From contig JAOQAK010000075.1 in assembly GCA_025963635.1 (NCBI GenBank), forward strand, positions 1 to 64,000: a DNA stretch of 64,000 bases. The letters are read 5' to 3'. Positions 54,532 through 63,012 of this stretch are shown piece by piece. Origin of the DNA: Ferruginibacter sp. GTDB taxonomy: Bacteria > Bacteroidota > Bacteroidia > Chitinophagales > Chitinophagaceae. The position numbers and the translations under genes are program-made. Each line of letters starts with the position of its first letter. Position 1 is the stretch's first letter. The notes beneath the pieces were generated by a model that worked only from the letters and a program-made list of their open reading frames with translations, did no database searches and was not told the DNA's origin.

Positions 54532-56082
54532 CTAATTAAGTTTGTCATAGACAGATTCTGCAACCAGGTTTTTATACCTGGTTGGGGTTAATGATGAGAT
54601 GATTAATCCATATATTTTGGCATCATGAAAAAGTAAGTCGTTTTCGATGAATAGCTCCTGCTCTTTCGTACCAACGTTACTTTCCCCATAACCGTCATAA
54701 CCGGTAACAAAAATCTCTTCTACTCCAAGTTCAATAGCGGTTTGTATTGCCAAACTGGTATGAGTGTCTTTTACTATAGTCGTATAGTGTACATCAGTTA
54801 ACTCATAGGTTGATTGAATAACCTTATCCGGTACATATGTACCCATTTTCCGTGGATAAGGAGGGAGTATACAAATTCCGTTAAATGAATCAAACTCATT
54901 AAACACGGTCGATAGTCTTTGTCCTTCATTGCCGGCTAAACAATAATATTGTGGTACAGAAAGTGTGGAATAAGGAAAAGCATTTTTGGCACTAGCATGA
55001 ATCAGGCAAATATCGTTTTGAGCCTCGATAAACAATTTTATTGCCATTGCGTGATCAACAGCAGTTGGTCCTCCTCCCAAAATAATCGCTTTTTTAATCT
55101 TGGTTTTTGAATTAAAAATGGGGAAACGTAGATTATCTTCTACGCCAGCTTTTTGATTATGTAATGCCCGGATTATACTATTAAAAGAATAGTATCTTTT
55201 GGACACCCAGTCCATCACTTCTTTTTGTGGTAATGAATTTGCACCGGATACCATATAAGGTAGATTCGTACCCCATTCGTAGGTAGTTTGAAGTTTTGAA
55301 AATCCATCCACTACATTTGCCAGCGCATTAAAATCAAGCTCTATCTGGCCTTTAGCATGCAGCGCTGTCAATAACAATTCGGTTTTTAAATTACCAGCTC
55401 CCCTGCCCATGCCAGTAACAGTTGCATCAACAATATTTGCCCCACACTCAATAGCTGTTAAAGTGTTGATTAATGCCAGCTCTAAATTATTATGCCCGTG
55501 AAAACCGATCTTTACATTCGTCTGTTCTTTTACCAATTCATAGGTATATTTTACATCGTTGGGATATATCCCACCATACGAATCCACCATGTAAAAATAA
55601 TCCGCGATTCCGTTCACTTCTTTTATCAGCGTAAGAAATTCCTTTTGCTCAGGCCATTTGGACATATACATCACATTGAACCCCACTTCAAACCCCAATT
55701 TTTTTATTGCCACAGCTAGTAATAGCGCCCTTTTAAAATTTTTTGGATCAATCGCTATGCGAACCATATCAATCAGGCCCACACACGGTTTTAGCAACGT
55801 ATCCACGTTTTCTAACCGGACATCTTTTTCATCAAGAATGACTACCAATTTCCTATTCGAAATATTTTTTAGCCCCTCCATCAAATACACCGGGCAATAA
55901 AAATATTGACCCAAATATCCGTTCATCTTGTTAGAACGATAACCTATTTCCAAATATTCCACTGGCAATTCATTGAAAGCCTGAATGTAAGAGTTTACCA
56001 ATTCCTTACTGAAATCCCAGTTGGTATAATACCCTCCGTCCCTTAATGTGCAGTCCAGTATTTTTATCGGCGATGTCATCAT
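54532..56082 (-). CDS. HMGL/DmpG-type aldolase with extra C-terminal domain
   Basis: 516 residues from the ATG at 56082 (the track uses a TTG twelve codons earlier). Residues 1-275 form a DRE-TIM aldolase: ILDCTLRDGG (metal Asp, catalytic Arg), GFHGHNN with metal His195 and His197, and GMGRGAGN, all as in 4-hydroxy-2-oxoacid aldolases (DmpG/HMG-CoA lyase group). Residues about 325-516 are an unrelated Rossmann-like domain (AIILGGGPTAVDHAMAIKLF, IFVTGYDGYG) that I cannot name. Operon position with KdsB-like and HAD genes suggests it makes a 2-keto acid sugar by pyruvate addition, without PEP. Confidence 0.78.
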   Translation of the reverse strand: MMTSPIKILDCTLRDGGYYTNWDFSKELVNSYIQAFNELPVEYLEIGYRSNKMNGYLGQYFYCPVYLMEGLKNISNRKLVVILDEKDVRLENVDTLLKPCVGLIDMVRIAIDPKNFKRALLLAVAIKKLGFEVGFNVMYMSKWPEQKEFLTLIKEVNGIADYFYMVDSYGGIYPNDVKYTYELVKEQTNVKIGFHGHNNLELALINTLTAIECGANIVDATVTGMGRGAGNLKTELLLTALHAKGQIELDFNALANVVDGFSKLQTTYEWGTNLPYMVSGANSLPQKEVMDWVSKRYYSFNSIIRALHNQKAGVEDNLRFPIFNSKTKIKKAIILGGGPTAVDHAMAIKLFIEAQNDICLIHASAKNAFPYSTLSVPQYYCLAGNEGQRLSTVFNEFDSFNGICILPPYPRKMGTYVPDKVIQSTYELTDVHYTTIVKDTHTSLAIQTAIELGVEEIFVTGYDGYGESNVGTKEQELFIENDLLFHDAKIYGLIISSLTPTRYKNLVAESVYDKLN

Positions 56083-56123
56083 AATTGTATTTAAAAATTT
56101 ATCGTAACCGGAAATCAATAAAA

Positions 56124-58520
56124 CTAATTCGATCTTTTCGCCCTTTTAAATAACCTCTGCCACCATTTATCCTTGCTCTCATTTTCACTATATCCATAGC
56201 CCGCACCATAACTGTAACCACCATAACCATAACCCTTCCCATAGCCATACCCAAGTATTTTTTTTGTAATAATACCATTAAAAACCAAGTTAATATTCGG
56301 CAAGGTTTTTCTCTGATGGTTGTCTTTTATTAATTTTAGAAATGAACGATGGGTATAATTATGGCGAATGATATACATAGTACTATGTGCAATTCCTGCA
56401 AGAATCTTAGCATCAGTTACCGCTGCTATAGGTGGCGAATCGATTAGAATATAATCAAAATGCAGTTTTAAATATTGAAACAAATCCAACAATCTTTGTC
56501 CGGCAATCAATTCAGCAGGATTAGGCGGTATCGGCCCTGAGGGTATAATACTAAAATTTGCAATAGTTGCATGAGGTTTGATGATATCTGTTTCCGTAGC
56601 CATATTAATCAAGTAATTACTGAGGCCCGGGTCACGACTTATGCCAAGGGGTTTACTTATTTTAGGTTTACGCAGATCGAATTCCAGTAATACTAATTTG
56701 GCACCAGTGAGCGTTAGGCTGATTGCCGTATTGATTGCTACAAAACTCTTTCCTTCACCTGGAATAGAAGACGTGACTAATATAATCTTACACTTATCAG
56801 TTACATTAGCATTGACATAACTTAAATTTGTTCTTAATTCTCTGAATTGCTCTGCAACAAGACTGCGATTGCCCTCCCCCACTACTATCGGAGAATCAGT
56901 TTTTGTTGGCTGAAAGATCAACTCTCCAATTATTGGTACTTCGGGTAACCCTGTTTCAAGCTGGGCCCTGAATAATAGGCGGCTATTTGCAAATTCCCGC
57001 AGATAGATATAAATCGCAGCTAATATAAGTGCTACTAAAATCGCATTCCCATAAATTTTTGTTGGGATTGGAGAAATGAGGCCTGAAGATTCTGGTTTTT
57101 CAATTAACCTATAATTTGGTAAAATAGCAGCGGCGGCAATTGCAGATTCTTCCCTTTTTTGTAAAAGAAAGGTATAAATCGCATTTTTAATGCTTTGTTG
57201 TCTGCTAATATCCAATAGCAGTTTTTCCTTTTGAGGTATTCTTCCCAAAGTTGACACTACTCTGTCATTGTCAGATATAAGACGATGGCGACCAGCCAGC
57301 ATGCTCATCTTTAGATTATTGATACTAGCAATAATGCTGGGCTTTAGTTTTGAAATTGCTTCTTCATATACTTCAATCTGTGGATTTTTACTTCCTGAAA
57401 TTTGCTTAGTTTTTTCCAATTCAAATTCTGATTGGTAAAGTTGATTTAACAATGCTATTAATACAGGATCATCAATACCTAGCGTAGCAGGTACTGGGTT
57501 ATTAGAATTAATTCTGCTGGTTACATATTGTTCAATTTGTTTTATTACCTCTAGTTTTACATCCAGTTCACCAATTTTCGTATCTGCATCCTTTAACTGA
57601 TCTAAATATAGCTTACCTTCTGCACCAAGGTCGACAATGCCCTGTGTTGTCTTAAACGATTGCAAATTTTTTTCCACCCCATTTAATTCCTCTGATACCA
57701 AATTTAATCTTTCATCTAAAAAACGTAAGGTATTGGCAGAAATCCGACTCTTATAATCTACAGTAGAAGTACCATAAAGATTAATGAGGTTATTTAGAAT
57801 TGTTACTCCCCGATCAGGCAATGACTCTTCATAGGACAGTTCCAAAATTGAAGACTGCTTGCTAATTGGTTTTATTGTAAGTGATTTTTGAATAATATCT
57901 ACAGACTTGGATATCGGCAGAATGGTGATATACCATTTGGCGTTTTCTGATAAAGGCTTATAGCCTCTATTGATGTGCCAGCGAATTCTTCCAAACTTAC
58001 TTCCCACAAGCGAGTCTATGGGATAGGATACACCTTTAAACCTAACGAAATCTCTTATAATTTCCACTTCCCCGAAAATGTTACTCTTTATCGAGTCGGG
58101 GTTTTCAAGTACTAGCTTGAAGGGAGTATCATTAAAATGCTGGCCTGATTTTAAATACCCTTTCTGACTATACTGTACATTCAATTGTAAATTTGATGCC
58201 AGTTTGCCTAACAAATCCCTGGATCTTAAAATCTCCATTTCTCTCTCAGCCTCTGTGGAAAGATTCCTAGTATCTAATTTGATGATCTCCTGCAAATTGG
58301 CACTTTTTTGTTGGCTGTCATCATTTACCACCAATTTGGCCTCCACTAGATACAAGGACACCTGATACCGTAAATATATGTAACCGCTTAAAATCCCTAG
58401 GCCAAAAGCCAATACTGCTAAAGGCCAAAAAGGAAGAACCCTGAATAGTAGACGTTGTATTCTCTGGCTCTCGTCTAAAGATTCCTCCAGATTATTAAAT
58501 TCTTGCTTATGTATTGACAT
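56124..58520 (-). CDS. wzc: Wzc-type polysaccharide co-polymerase / tyrosine autokinase
   Basis: 798 residues. Two membrane helices (about 28-50 and 495-515) flank a periplasmic Wzz domain with long coiled coils (ANTLRFLDERLNLVSEELNGVEKNL…). The cytosolic BY-kinase has Walker A SSIPGEGKS (about 583-592), Walker A' LLEFDLRKPK and Walker B DYILIDSPP. The C-terminus is a Tyr/Gly cluster (GYGYGKGYGYGGYSYGAGY, eight Tyr) for autophosphorylation, then basic residues. It follows the wza-like gene by 22 bases and controls chain length and export. Confidence 0.93.
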   Translation of the reverse strand: MSIHKQEFNNLEESLDESQRIQRLLFRVLPFWPLAVLAFGLGILSGYIYLRYQVSLYLVEAKLVVNDDSQQKSANLQEIIKLDTRNLSTEAEREMEILRSRDLLGKLASNLQLNVQYSQKGYLKSGQHFNDTPFKLVLENPDSIKSNIFGEVEIIRDFVRFKGVSYPIDSLVGSKFGRIRWHINRGYKPLSENAKWYITILPISKSVDIIQKSLTIKPISKQSSILELSYEESLPDRGVTILNNLINLYGTSTVDYKSRISANTLRFLDERLNLVSEELNGVEKNLQSFKTTQGIVDLGAEGKLYLDQLKDADTKIGELDVKLEVIKQIEQYVTSRINSNNPVPATLGIDDPVLIALLNQLYQSEFELEKTKQISGSKNPQIEVYEEAISKLKPSIIASINNLKMSMLAGRHRLISDNDRVVSTLGRIPQKEKLLLDISRQQSIKNAIYTFLLQKREESAIAAAAILPNYRLIEKPESSGLISPIPTKIYGNAILVALILAAIYIYLREFANSRLLFRAQLETGLPEVPIIGELIFQPTKTDSPIVVGEGNRSLVAEQFRELRTNLSYVNANVTDKCKIILVTSSIPGEGKSFVAINTAISLTLTGAKLVLLEFDLRKPKISKPLGISRDPGLSNYLINMATETDIIKPHATIANFSIIPSGPIPPNPAELIAGQRLLDLFQYLKLHFDYILIDSPPIAAVTDAKILAGIAHSTMYIIRHNYTHRSFLKLIKDNHQRKTLPNINLVFNGIITKKILGYGYGKGYGYGGYSYGAGYGYSENESKDKWWQRLFKRAKRSN

Positions 58521-58542
58521 AATAATTTAAAAAATTAATTGG

Positions 58543-59340
58543 CTATTTACTAAGATTTATGATGGTGATAAGTAGAGACAAGCCAACCGCAACAATACCT
58601 AAGTATTGCGGAACACCCGTGCGGTTGATAAATTTCGCTTTAACTGGCTCCACATAAACGATGTCGTTTGTTTTAAGGTAATAATAGGGCGATTGAAAAA
58701 GGTCCTTCGATAGTAAATTCACTCTAGCAAAATTCCTCTCACCGTTCACTTCACGCACAACCAACACATTTTCACGTTTACCAAGATCTGTAAGGTCACC
58801 TGCCATACTGATAGCTTCTAGAATAGTAGTTCGTTCATTCGGCATATTAAATCTTCCCCTATTATTAACCTCGCCCATTACTGAAAAATTATAATTTAAA
58901 AAACGAACATTTACAACAGGATTTTTAGTGTAATCCTTGAACAATTTTGTGAGTGTGTTTTGTAACTGTAGCCTTGTTAATCCTTCTGCCTGAACTTTGC
59001 CGATATAAGGGATCTGAATTTTCCCATCTGCTTCTACAAGGTAACCAATAGAAACACCACCAGTGAGAGAAGATGTTGCGCCGGACCCAGTTCCTGTTCC
59101 ATTACCAGAGTTAAGTGCAATTAAATCAAGTGGATTACTGCCGCCCACTGTGATCCAAAGCTGGTCATTCTTCTGAATTGGATTCTCAAAACTTGTTGGG
59201 GCATTCCGTAAACTTCCTGCAATGGTATCCTTTAGGTCGTTAAAATATATCACCTGTTTAGTAGAAGTACAGGACTGCATATTAAACACAAATATGACGA
59301 TTGTTGCACAACTCAGGAAGCACTTAAATTTTTGTACCAT
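58543..59340 (-). CDS. wza: Wza-type polysaccharide export outer-membrane lipoprotein
   Basis: 265 residues. Lipobox MQSC puts the lipidated Cys at 24. Poly_export domain (about 50-150: QLWITVGGSNPLDLIAL, IPYIGKVQAEGLTRLQL, VVNVRFLNYNFSVMGEV) followed by one SLBB-like region (GRFNMPNERTTILEAISMAGDLTDLG). A hydrophobic C-terminal helix (VPQYLGIVAVGLSLLITIINL) is present, shorter than the E. coli amphipathic helix. It is the first gene of the locus, with a promoter about 330 bases upstream. Confidence 0.9.
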   Translation of the reverse strand: MVQKFKCFLSCATIVIFVFNMQSCTSTKQVIYFNDLKDTIAGSLRNAPTSFENPIQKNDQLWITVGGSNPLDLIALNSGNGTGTGSGATSSLTGGVSIGYLVEADGKIQIPYIGKVQAEGLTRLQLQNTLTKLFKDYTKNPVVNVRFLNYNFSVMGEVNNRGRFNMPNERTTILEAISMAGDLTDLGKRENVLVVREVNGERNFARVNLLSKDLFQSPYYYLKTNDIVYVEPVKAKFINRTGVPQYLGIVAVGLSLLITIINLSK

Positions 59341-59670
59341 AGATAAATGAAATGATTTTGATGTTGGCTATAGTTAAGATGAAGGTATTAGAATACTGAA
59401 TACCAGCTTTCAACCTGTCTAATCCAGTGTTGAACTAGCTATTTGAAAAATTTCCATGGCTTCGCCCCTCTCAATCACAATGAGATGAGTTAAAACAATA
59501 ATAGCAACTTAAAAAAGTTAAGCAGATAGGTCAATTATAATAATGTAATGCTGTTTTTTTGCCAATAAACCTGCTTAAACAAGACGATTTACGAATATAA
59601 GTTTTCGCGCAACAAAAAATTATGCGGGCTGAACACCAGGTAAACAACTTTTATAAGAGCTATTTTGGCG

Positions 59671-59700
59671 CAAAAGTACTAGTTTCTTATTTATATCAAT
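59671..59700 (-). promoter_or_regulatory. Candidate promoter of the polysaccharide operon
   Basis: On the minus strand TTG (59700-59698), 19-base spacer, TACTTTTG (59678-59671), a close match to the sigma-ABfr pattern. Transcription would start near 59666, leaving an untranslated leader of about 325 bases before wza. Confidence 0.55.
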
Positions 59701-60435
59701 GATATAATTTGCCACTGTACGGACGGGCGTTTCCTTTTCGCCCGACATAAATGCTCGCAATATTCCTTACATCTTGGAGCTGAGCATAATCACACCAAAA
59801 TATTTGGTCATGACTCTTTTTGCGAGGTAACACTCGCCTTTTGGCATTTGGCTGTCAGTTATTTCAAGGCATATTATTTAAGTTCACTTTCATTGATCGT
59901 AATACACCAGTATGAAGATCGCCGGAAATGCATATCTGATATTGTGAATTCTGTTGTGCAGTAAAACGCATGTCTAGAAGAAAAAAGATACTTCCATTAC
60001 CAAGGTTGATACGTCAAATAAGAATTTGCTTCATAGACAATGTAAGGTGAAGTTCTCCCTGGCATAGGATATATAGTTATCGCTACAAGTTTGATTGTCC
60101 AATTTATCTAAGAATGCTTTCTTGCCTTTCAAGTTAGAAATTAACGTGACTAATATCCTATGTGTTGACGTTCTTCCCCAACCTAATCATTTAAACATGA
60201 AACTTATTTGAATGCATTCACCTGAAAAGGATGCCTGGGAAAAAGGCTGCTATCACAATATCGATTTAACTAAAAACGATATTGGGCGGCTAATATCAAT
60301 AATCTGGGAAAGGTCTAATAACTGGCACAGAAATAGCTCTCCCCCATTTACAGTCAATATTTTAGGAACTTAATTAACTTTTTTTTTTCTATTTATTTTT
60401 GTAGAATCAAAACTAATTATTTAACAGTTTTATAC

Positions 60436-60443
60436 TATATTTG
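60436..60443 (+). promoter_or_regulatory. -7 element upstream of the OmpA-like gene
   Basis: TATATTTG, a perfect TAnnTTTG match, 49 bases before the ATG. No good -33 box. Confidence 0.55.
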
Positions 60444-60492
60444 CCCGTATTATTAAATCACCTTACTTCTTAAGTAATAAAATTAATGCCTT

Positions 60493-61887
60493 ATGCAGCG
60501 TTCTTATTGGAAACAAACAGCCCTTAGTATTTTATTTTTTGCATTTACCGTTGCGGTTTTTGCTCAAACAAATGAAAGTACTTACAACACAGTCAAACCT
60601 TTTACAGGTAGTAAAGAATTCAGGAAATTTTCCGTGGGTATCAATGCGGGAGTTCTGTCGCCGTCAGTTGTTACGGGAGGTTCTAATGACTTCCTAAATC
60701 CTCAATTAAGTTTGGGATACGGAGCCAACCTAAGATACCAGTTCAACCATTATTTTGCTTTGCAGGCGGATTTTCTGCGTGGTAAATTGAAAGGAAACCA
60801 GGATGCTAATGTAGGAAACAGAACACCTCCCGGCGTTTCCAACAGTCCAATCAAATCATTCCAAACAGATATGCAGTGGGCGGGAAGCCTGAATGGTCAA
60901 TTAACATTTGGAAACATAAATTGGCTGCGTGAAAAAAATGTGATAGTACCTTATATCTCCGTTGGAGGTGGTTTGGTAAGCTATACCGCGAAAATTAGTA
61001 AGACTTCGCTTACAGACCCCAACACTGACTACGACCCGGTACACCCAAAAAAGGAATTCTTTGTTCCCGTGGGTGTTGGATTTAAAATCAATGTAGCACG
61101 CATGGTGAATCTAGACCTAGGTTATCGTGCACAATTTGTAGATGGCGATAATTTTGATGGTTCTTCTTACTGGACTACAAGAGGCAATTCTCTTCATAAA
61201 GATAAATTCTCTTATGGTTTCTTAGGTTTGGAGTTTGCACTTGGTAGCAAAGCTAAGCAGCAGTTACTGTTTGATAATCCGGCTGCAAGAACTAACAGCA
61301 ATTTGCAAGTTCAAATAGATACCATCAAAACAACTCTGGATGCGTTAAAGAACGATACTGATGGAGATGGTGTTGCAGATATTTTTGATAAAGAACCAAA
61401 TACACCAGCAGGATCTCCGGTAGATACTCATGGTGTTACAAGGGATACAGATGGAGATGGCGTTCCAGATTGGAAAGACAAACAATTGATCACTCCTACA
61501 GAATGTCAGCCAGTTGACGCAGACGGTGTTGGCAAATGCCCAGAACCAGCATGTTGCTCTACCTTGGATTCATTGATGAAAGCAGGTACTTTTACAACCG
61601 GTAATTGCCCAACTGATTATCCAAGTCTTTCAATGAAAGGAACAACTTTAAGCAAGGATGTTAAAGCAATGTTAGCTACAGTGGCTTCTAAATTAAAAGA
61701 TATGCCAACTTGTACCATTACAATGACAGCTTATCCAGGCGCTTCAAAAGCACAACAATCATTGGCTGATAAAAAATTAGCCGCTGTACAAACTTACCTG
61801 GTGGAAACTTTGGGTGTGAGTGCAGACAGAATAGCAACAGATAAACAGATTGGTGGTGGAGATGCGAATGTGATTGACATTAAATAA
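60493..61887 (+). CDS. OmpA-like outer-membrane protein with TSP3 calcium repeats
   Basis: 464 residues. Signal peptide (…FAFTVAVFAQ, about 25), an eight-strand-type barrel (about 40-255, FSVGINAGVLSPS to FLGLEFALGS), thrombospondin type 3 repeats (DTDGDGVADIFDKEPN, DTDGDGVPDWKDKQ from about 288) that bind calcium, and an OmpA-C-like end (about 375-464). That end lacks the usual TD and R(RA) residues: TAYPGASKAQQSLADKKLAAV has Lys in place of Arg and no Asp, so peptidoglycan binding may be lost. Transcribed alone with its own promoter and terminator. Confidence 0.85.
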   Translation: MQRSYWKQTALSILFFAFTVAVFAQTNESTYNTVKPFTGSKEFRKFSVGINAGVLSPSVVTGGSNDFLNPQLSLGYGANLRYQFNHYFALQADFLRGKLKGNQDANVGNRTPPGVSNSPIKSFQTDMQWAGSLNGQLTFGNINWLREKNVIVPYISVGGGLVSYTAKISKTSLTDPNTDYDPVHPKKEFFVPVGVGFKINVARMVNLDLGYRAQFVDGDNFDGSSYWTTRGNSLHKDKFSYGFLGLEFALGSKAKQQLLFDNPAARTNSNLQVQIDTIKTTLDALKNDTDGDGVADIFDKEPNTPAGSPVDTHGVTRDTDGDGVPDWKDKQLITPTECQPVDADGVGKCPEPACCSTLDSLMKAGTFTTGNCPTDYPSLSMKGTTLSKDVKAMLATVASKLKDMPTCTITMTAYPGASKAQQSLADKKLAAVQTYLVETLGVSADRIATDKQIGGGDANVIDIK

Positions 61888-61891
61888 TATC

Positions 61892-61984
61892 ATTCTCAAT
61901 AATAAAAAAGCCTTTCGGAAATCCGGAAGGCTTTTTTATTTTTTATTATTGAGAATCTCTCATGTCGGCCATACCGACTTTTTT
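61892..61984 (+). terminator. Large two-tier terminator region after the OmpA-like gene
   Basis: Perfect 12-bp outer stem ATTCTCAATAAT / ATTATTGAGAAT (61892-61956) enclosing an inner AAGCCTT…AAGGCTT hairpin with T and A runs on both sides, so it could act in both directions. A second hairpin, GTCGG / CCGAC with six T, follows at 61964-61984. Confidence 0.85.
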
Positions 61985-62304
61985 GAATGCTCCGGTATAT
62001 TACTGAGAGGTAATTACAGATGTTTTCAATTAGGCACTCTTGTAAGATATGGAAAGATGCCCGGTCAGATTAAAGACACTGACTGTGAGAAATTGAGGAT
62101 TTATTGGAAAGTAGTGCTAATTACAGTGACGTAAAAAGGGCAGAGCCGAAGTCTCTTTCAAGCTAAGAAGCATTAATCTGGATAAGATTATTTGTACTAT
62201 AAAATGTTGCTTAAACACGCGAATAGTAACTCCACTTTTAAATAAAAACAACTTTTCACTTTAAACATCTAAGTGAAAAGTTGCTTATTCATCACCGCAA
62301 ATTG
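61985..62304. other. Intergenic region with terminator hairpin
   Basis: 320 bases, no gene supported (the 86-codon track ORF has no recognisable sequence). It includes the minus-strand hairpin at 62249-62283. Confidence 0.5.
62236..62283 (-). terminator. Minus-strand intrinsic terminator of the small basic protein gene
   Basis: Thirteen-pair perfect stem CAACTTTTCACTT / AAGTGAAAAGTTG (62249-62283), nine-base loop, followed on the minus strand by TTTTTATTTAAA. It lies 22 bases beyond the stop of the ORF at 62305. Confidence 0.8.
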
Positions 62305-62466
62305 TCAGTCCATCTTGCTATCTGCATTACCGGACTTACTTCCATTAGAACCCTTCTTTGTGGAATTCTTACTTTCCATCTTGCTGCCCCCTTTTGTAGA
62401 GCCAGCACTTTTTCCTTTGGAACCTTTCATCCCGGAAGATGAATTTTGGTTTTTTGTGTTTGGCAT
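62305..62466 (-). CDS. Small Lys/Ser/Gly-rich basic protein
   Basis: 53 residues from the ATG at 62466 (MPNTKNQNSSSGMKG); a longer start at 62499 is possible. Composition is almost only K, S, G, N, T and M, in repeating GSKGKS / GGSKMES units. There is no hydrophobic core, so it is probably disordered and could bind nucleic acid or be a stress protein. No family recognised. Support: an excellent terminator directly downstream on the same strand. Confidence 0.5.
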   Translation of the reverse strand: MPNTKNQNSSSGMKGSKGKSAGSTKGGSKMESKNSTKKGSNGSKSGNADSKMD

Positions 62467-62829
62467 AAAATAGCTTTTGTTTATAAAATATGATAACATT
62501 TTAAACTACAGAAATTTTGTGCCACTGTAGGATCATGCCAAAATCCCCAATGTTGTAGCATTTCTTCCACAGTATCTTAGAGTAGACGCAAAGTTGAGAA
62601 AATATTTTACCATGGTGGTGAGATTAAAAGAGTGTATCTTTTTGACAATGAAATATTTACAGAAGTAAGATGCTGAAGCACATGCCTTATAAGCACGGAC
62701 ACTTTCTAAACTATAAAAAGTGCCAAAGGAATAGATGTGAGAGTTGGGAAAACCGGTTAAATCCTAATTGCAAAATAGTAAATTGGGGATATAAAATATC
62801 CCAATTTACTAGCTATCGCAGCTAACTGC
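62467..62829. other. Intergenic region between small basic protein and tRNA-Ser
   Basis: 363 bases with no gene seen. Contains the hairpin at 62776-62811 that ends the tRNA transcript. Confidence 0.5.
62776..62811 (-). terminator. Terminator of tRNA-Ser
   Basis: Twelve-pair stem TAGTAAATTGGG / CCCAATTTACTA, followed on the minus strand by ATTTTGC, 19 bases beyond the tRNA 3' end. Confidence 0.65.
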
Positions 62830-62915
62830 GGAGACTAAGGGATTCGAACCCTTGATAGAGTTACCCCTATACACACTTTCCAGGCGTGCTCCTTCAACCA
62901 CTCGGACAAGTCTCC
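62830..62915 (-). tRNA. tRNA-Ser (anticodon GGA)
   Basis: 86 nt reading GGAGACTTGTCCGAGTGGTT on the minus strand. The acceptor stem GGAGACT / AGTCTCC is perfect, the anticodon loop is CTGGAAA with anticodon at 62879-62881, and a long variable arm marks class II. The T loop GTTCGAATC is standard. CCA is not encoded. It reads UCC and UCU codons. Confidence 0.97.
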
Positions 62916-63012
62916 AATTAACCGGTTGTATTCTGCCTTCTTATAATGTGCCGCCATATCGAACGGAAAAGGAAGATGTGTTTTTCGGACGGCAAAAATA
63001 CAGTATCGGTTT

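Larger units (their letters stand above)
59341..60492. other. 1.15-kb intergenic region between wza and ompA-like genes
   Basis: Divergent genes, no supported ORF on either strand. It contains the long wza leader (about 59341-59666), the minus-strand promoter at 59671, a GC hairpin CGGGCG / CGCCCG (59724-59744), a GCGAG / CTCGC hairpin (59822-59836), and the ompA promoter near 60436. I see nothing recognisable in 59850-60400. Confidence 0.5.

Noticed and set aside
61874-62134. 86-codon ORF after the OmpA-like gene
   Set aside because: Runs through the terminator hairpins and has no recognisable sequence.
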